Shown here: piece by piece, positions 37,001-39,354 of the stretch
Numbering within the stretch: position 1 is the first letter of the stretch
Layout: the number at the start of each line of letters is the position of its first letter
IMG/VR virus record: IMGVR_UViG_3300032087_004366
Coordinates: 1-39,354 of that record
DNA: 39,354 nt
Source: a virus
Reading direction: 5' to 3' (one strand)
Made by a program: the position numbers and the translations under genes
The notes under the pieces: model-generated
What the model saw: the letters and a program-made list of their open reading frames with translations, nothing else
The model's database searches: none
Told to the model about the DNA's origin: nothing

Positions 37001-39354
37001 TGCGTCCAGACCAGGTTGCTGGAGTAGGATTAGGTAATGAAGGTTCCCGGCTGCCTAAAGAAGTTTATGATGAGCTGCTTAAAGGTGGACCTGCAGGCAG
37101 ACAGGCAGCTGAACTGCTTGAGCGAATTGAGGGTAGTATTCTCGATGGCAATGTGCTTAAAGTGTTTTACTCTAACCGCACTAGCAATCTGGGTAACAAT
37201 GAGGTAGTCGGTAGGGAAATAACCCCAATCCAGTTTTCAGTCTCAAATAAGCGCAACATCTTGCTGCAGGGATGGGACATGGGTGCAGTCCAGTACAATC
37301 TCAAGAAGCTCCAGGATGGGGGCTTCATGTCAGCACAGCAGGTTCGTGACTTTCATACTAATGCAGCTGCAAGATTTGATGAGATTAGTGAGCGCCTGCA
37401 GGGTATTGATCCAAATAATCTCACCGACATTCGTGAGCTATTTAAAATCAGAAAAGGCAGTGACGATGAGCTAGGTATAACTATTTTAGCAGCACTGGGT
37501 ACACCTCCTGAGAATATCAGAGCTATAGACCCACAGCTGGCTCAGTATATGCATGACTCAAAAATGAAGCATGTTGCCCAAAAGGGTGGTCCACTGAAGA
37601 GCTTCCGGGTCGATAGTGTTATTTCTTTAGGTGAGAAACTGAAAGATGGTCAGCCTGTTAAAGGGCTACCTGCAACCTATCTCAATGTTAAAGAGGCTTA
37701 CATGCCACACGCTAACATGGACAGGCCAGTGGACTTACCTGAGAGCTTACTGCCCATGGACAATCCTGGTATGCCTGGATCCTACTCCCTGCACCTTATT
37801 CAAGGACCAGAAAATAAAACAGCTTTCCATAAGCAAGCTACAGAAGAAAATAATACTGTCATTTCTACCCCAAGTGGAACTCCAGTTCCCAGCCGGGTTC
37901 ATCCACCTAGAGTCAGCCTCATAGATGAAACAGGAAAAACCAGAGGGACATGGGCTAGTGTTGAGGACTTACACAGGCAGCTAAATGCAGACCTAGCCAG
38001 GATTCGCAGATTCGCCAGGGAGAACCCAGAAGAGGCCAAGAACAGCCTAGGCTTCTATTCTGGTATGGCTGACGCAGCAGCTAGGCTGTCAACGCAGGGT
38101 GATAGCGTTGTATTCGATGTGCGCCAGGCAGACCTGCACCTACGTCAGTTCGCTTACCTTTCAGTCAGAGCCAGCGTACCTAGCAATACTAGTAAAGCTG
38201 GCACGGCAGGCATTGGTCCGTTCCTGGGTCAGTATGAACCTGGATTTTCCGCTGGCTCACAGACCCAGATTCGGGGCATGGGCAAAATCTTCCAGGATTG
38301 GGAAGCTGGCAAAGCGCTTGATATGACCCAAGCAGGAGTAGCTAACAAGGTTAGAAACTTCTACATCAACGGCATGACAGAGCTGCTGGAAAAGGTATTA
38401 AACCAGCCAGCAGGAACAGACCCTAATAAAAAGCAAAACCTGGTTTACATTGCTGAAAAGATAAACAACTCCCTAGGCAAGCAGGGTCTCAAGGATGGAA
38501 TCAATTCCACTCAGGATGTGTTGAAGCTGCAGACCAAGCTGGCTAGGCTCCAGACTGTAGATATGTGGGACATGTCTGCAAAGGGTCAGTCCTTTGGTGG
38601 CTTTGTCCTAGCTCCTAATGCTAAGGGGCAGATGTTTGGCTACAAGTGGTCAAATCCAGAACAAGGCAGGACCATTGAAATATTTCAGCGAGACGAACGT
38701 GGAGCTATAGTGAACGATGAAGCTGGCAACCCAGTGATGACTGACCTGGCTGCTAAAGTCCTGCGCTGGCATAATGATAATGGTGACAAGGGCAAATATG
38801 AAACCCGGAAGCCGACCAGCTTCGATGACCTGACCTATCGTGAAAAAAAGAATCTAGTCTACGATGAGCAGAACCAAACGATCAAGGTATGGGATGAGGG
38901 TGACGATGCAGGACTAGCTGCTGGAGGTGAGTCACCACTTTACGAGCGCATGCAAGCTTATGGTGGCATGCTCACGGATGCATTAAATGCTGAAGGTGGC
39001 CTCATGGGGCAGACTGAGCTGAAGGCGCTGGACCTGCAGCAGTTCATGTGGGGCATGGAGAAGTTTGAGAATCCACTTCCAGCCAATCGTGACTTCAGTT
39101 CCTACGACCGAATCGTTAATGAAGCTTACCAGCTCCTGGATAAGGCTAAAGCTGAGGGGGTAGACTGGAGAACTATCAGTGACCCAGAGCTAAAAGCTGG
39201 CGCTTCCTTCTTAGAGTCTACCCAACGCAGCTATGAAGCTTTGGCAGAGCAGACAGTGCCTCTAGAAGTTATTACTGAGCAACCTGGTCAGTGGGGTTCA
39301 GCTATGCAGACACAGCTGCAGAGATTGATCGATGAGGGAGATCCAAATCCTCAG
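34036..39354 (+). CDS. Giant ejection protein with zincin motif (continues at base 1)
   Basis: 1,773 codons from ATG 34036 to the window edge, in phase with the open frame at the start of the window (about 2,295 residues in all). Residues 710-714 are HELTH within SVIIHELTHAREGAW, the zinc-binding HExxH of zincin metalloproteases. The usual third ligand is not obvious, but a Glu-rich segment follows. Residues about 396-432 and 478-538 are Ala/Gly-rich and hydrophobic (GAGAGATMGALMQG, GGGLTIGGGLGG), likely to enter membranes. The rest is hydrophilic. Compare T7 gp16-type internal core proteins, which cross the envelope during DNA entry; a protease instead of a transglycosylase would be unusual. 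Confidence 0.75.
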   Translation, partial: MSLKPFVSKSDLGFFNDAGVQDRAQLLRNRGMPVDVIKSTLRNPSLPFAVHKPGQEFKPGTWAEARSLTPKERVYADFKALAEKQGYKVRGGLGFFGTAGSLVSSAKGLAIGKAGTKIEDLDDDILLNQIWNGQGELQKELQPLLQKAVSDNSPEYDNLDHFLATTPMGYEEWAKNHFEKSQLPTKEKALEYTVAGIKYVGDTVGGFLSDTGQAIKDTATGGLGSGDYAESIGKGIATGHRDLGLVYRGTAGWIGDKRYEENKYDNFEQYFNDEENKEVLKRKYNRYVNSHAWANQERLYRQDKVKYQGAFEAGSFATADWLIPFSPLAKPMRLGARWGMKGVGGGVGWGLSKMTWGAAWLGEKGAALPRKAAVNTLAKSLGISAADAQKGMALATTAGFAGQEALSVIPGARAAANTAAALGAAELTSKFIRTGAEKAAVAFSALMRPGSQKRLMWRMADEFAAKGNTKWAAMATWAAANGGDRVAGAMFETLYGAGAGATMGALMQGMVTSGEWDAILSGAGGGLTIGGGLGGTLGAVRKSDAGKSSAARSKRSIKEFEKGGLEDATNGSLPNGAYNNGNKKYTQQEAWSQLNEKEWAEYQTLDSREARLAMLDKKSRQMQKEAFSRLPKHAQEFIATSWEALGWTPKMHIFENQQTYRTFMSHYMGRRLGPDFTPPAGFYDPASKMIFVDGSRPEMGSNYLTSVIIHELTHAREGAWLNDGDAVEQSAKVVEVLKSYQDPNGTPFELPNGESIRLSGEMVDFANNYDAAMDASGIQEGHIGMNALKLADETLSASAQLMYAQDPNVWNNMGKDNRHLLARMSNGMRDTLERLGMLDIHGRPKEPTDNISSALYKSKPVQRVIANYKLAEASLHRYESEAADRGYQITGTRNEVRERVRRIGGGNSMVPQETVDAIAAINPDFWPRGMKRIAESRPLKVGDFVNIKKGRGDLLPESVRVEATLNDGTVKLEGYTDPVPAKSLRRKTMRPDQVAGVGLGNEGSRLPKEVYDELLKGGPAGRQAAELLERIEGSILDGNVLKVFYSNRTSNLGNNEVVGREITPIQFSVSNKRNILLQGWDMGAVQYNLKKLQDGGFMSAQQVRDFHTNAAARFDEISERLQGIDPNNLTDIRELFKIRKGSDDELGITILAALGTPPENIRAIDPQLAQYMHDSKMKHVAQKGGPLKSFRVDSVISLGEKLKDGQPVKGLPATYLNVKEAYMPHANMDRPVDLPESLLPMDNPGMPGSYSLHLIQGPENKTAFHKQATEENNTVISTPSGTPVPSRVHPPRVSLIDETGKTRGTWASVEDLHRQLNADLARIRRFARENPEEAKNSLGFYSGMADAAARLSTQGDSVVFDVRQADLHLRQFAYLSVRASVPSNTSKAGTAGIGPFLGQYEPGFSAGSQTQIRGMGKIFQDWEAGKALDMTQAGVANKVRNFYINGMTELLEKVLNQPAGTDPNKKQNLVYIAEKINNSLGKQGLKDGINSTQDVLKLQTKLARLQTVDMWDMSAKGQSFGGFVLAPNAKGQMFGYKWSNPEQGRTIEIFQRDERGAIVNDEAGNPVMTDLAAKVLRWHNDNGDKGKYETRKPTSFDDLTYREKKNLVYDEQNQTIKVWDEGDDAGLAAGGESPLYERMQAYGGMLTDALNAEGGLMGQTELKALDLQQFMWGMEKFENPLPANRDFSSYDRIVNEAYQLLDKAKAEGVDWRTISDPELKAGASFLESTQRSYEALAEQTVPLEVITEQPGQWGSAMQTQLQRLIDEGDPNPQ

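Noticed and set aside
1-39354. Insertion sequence or transposon
   Set aside because: No transposase-like gene and no terminal inverted repeats with target duplications were seen; the integrase is a phage tyrosine recombinase.

Overview
The window reads as a temperate, tailed, most likely podovirus-like phage genome in its circular (attP) form. Three observations support this. (1) The reading frame open at the right edge (from 34036) and the one open at the left edge (to 1569) are in phase across the junction, so joining the two ends gives one uninterrupted protein of about 2,295 residues. (2) A tyrosine recombinase gene lies next to a 50-bp copy of the 3' half of a tRNA-Phe gene, which looks like an attP core, and phage genes lie on both sides of it. 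(3) The content is a complete phage programme with no recognisable host gene. The host cannot be named. Many genes, including the capsid gene, have no Shine-Dalgarno sequence, and the integrase lacks the usual box-II histidine. I associate the latter loosely with Verrucomicrobiota/Planctomycetota-type integrases, but this is weak evidence.

Layout. 34036-39354 joined to 1-1569: giant virion/ejection protein with a zincin (HExxH) motif. 1569-1988: PD-(D/E)XK-like nuclease. 1978-3138 (minus): integrase. 3139-3484: attP region with palindromes, tandem repeats, a terminator hairpin and the tRNA-Phe fragment. 3485-4494: immunity-type region with two divergent ribbon-helix-helix (RHH) proteins around a repeat-bearing intergenic region, plus a membrane protein. 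4491-6853: recombination module (RusA resolvase, small proteins, RecE/exonuclease VIII-like nuclease fused to an HTH). 6834-8535: replication, with an initiator-like gene carrying six 21-bp iterons inside it, as in lambda O. 8532-10928: small genes, a ParB-like protein, an HTH protein and a low-complexity reading frame. 10918-13886: DNA-modification module (deoxyribosyltransferase-like protein, QueD, a DpdA/TGT-like transglycosylase, an HTH protein, and a cytosine-C5 methyltransferase with a second family-like reading frame nested inside it). 13879-14893: MazG-like protein, small proteins and an MscS-like mini membrane protein. 14859-21417: terminase large subunit, portal, scaffold and SU10-like major capsid protein. 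21488-30820: connector, tail, fibre and adhesin genes, with a cluster of small holin/spanin-like membrane proteins. 30822-34023: GNAT-like protein and virion/ejection proteins.

How it fits together. A leftward unit (RHH repressor, membrane protein, possibly through to the integrase) faces a long rightward early unit of tightly overlapping genes (ATGA/TGATG junctions). The late genes start after a strong terminator at 16596-16628. Two gaps in the late region carry 10-bp tandem repeats with a CCACTT core, and a related repeat is in the attP region. No DNA or RNA polymerase, helicase, endolysin or certain small terminase was recognised. The most unusual points are the nested reading frame in dcm, the QueD/DpdA-like cassette with its different base composition, the RHH-RHH switch, the RecE-HTH fusion, and the split adhesin domain at 26190-27347.
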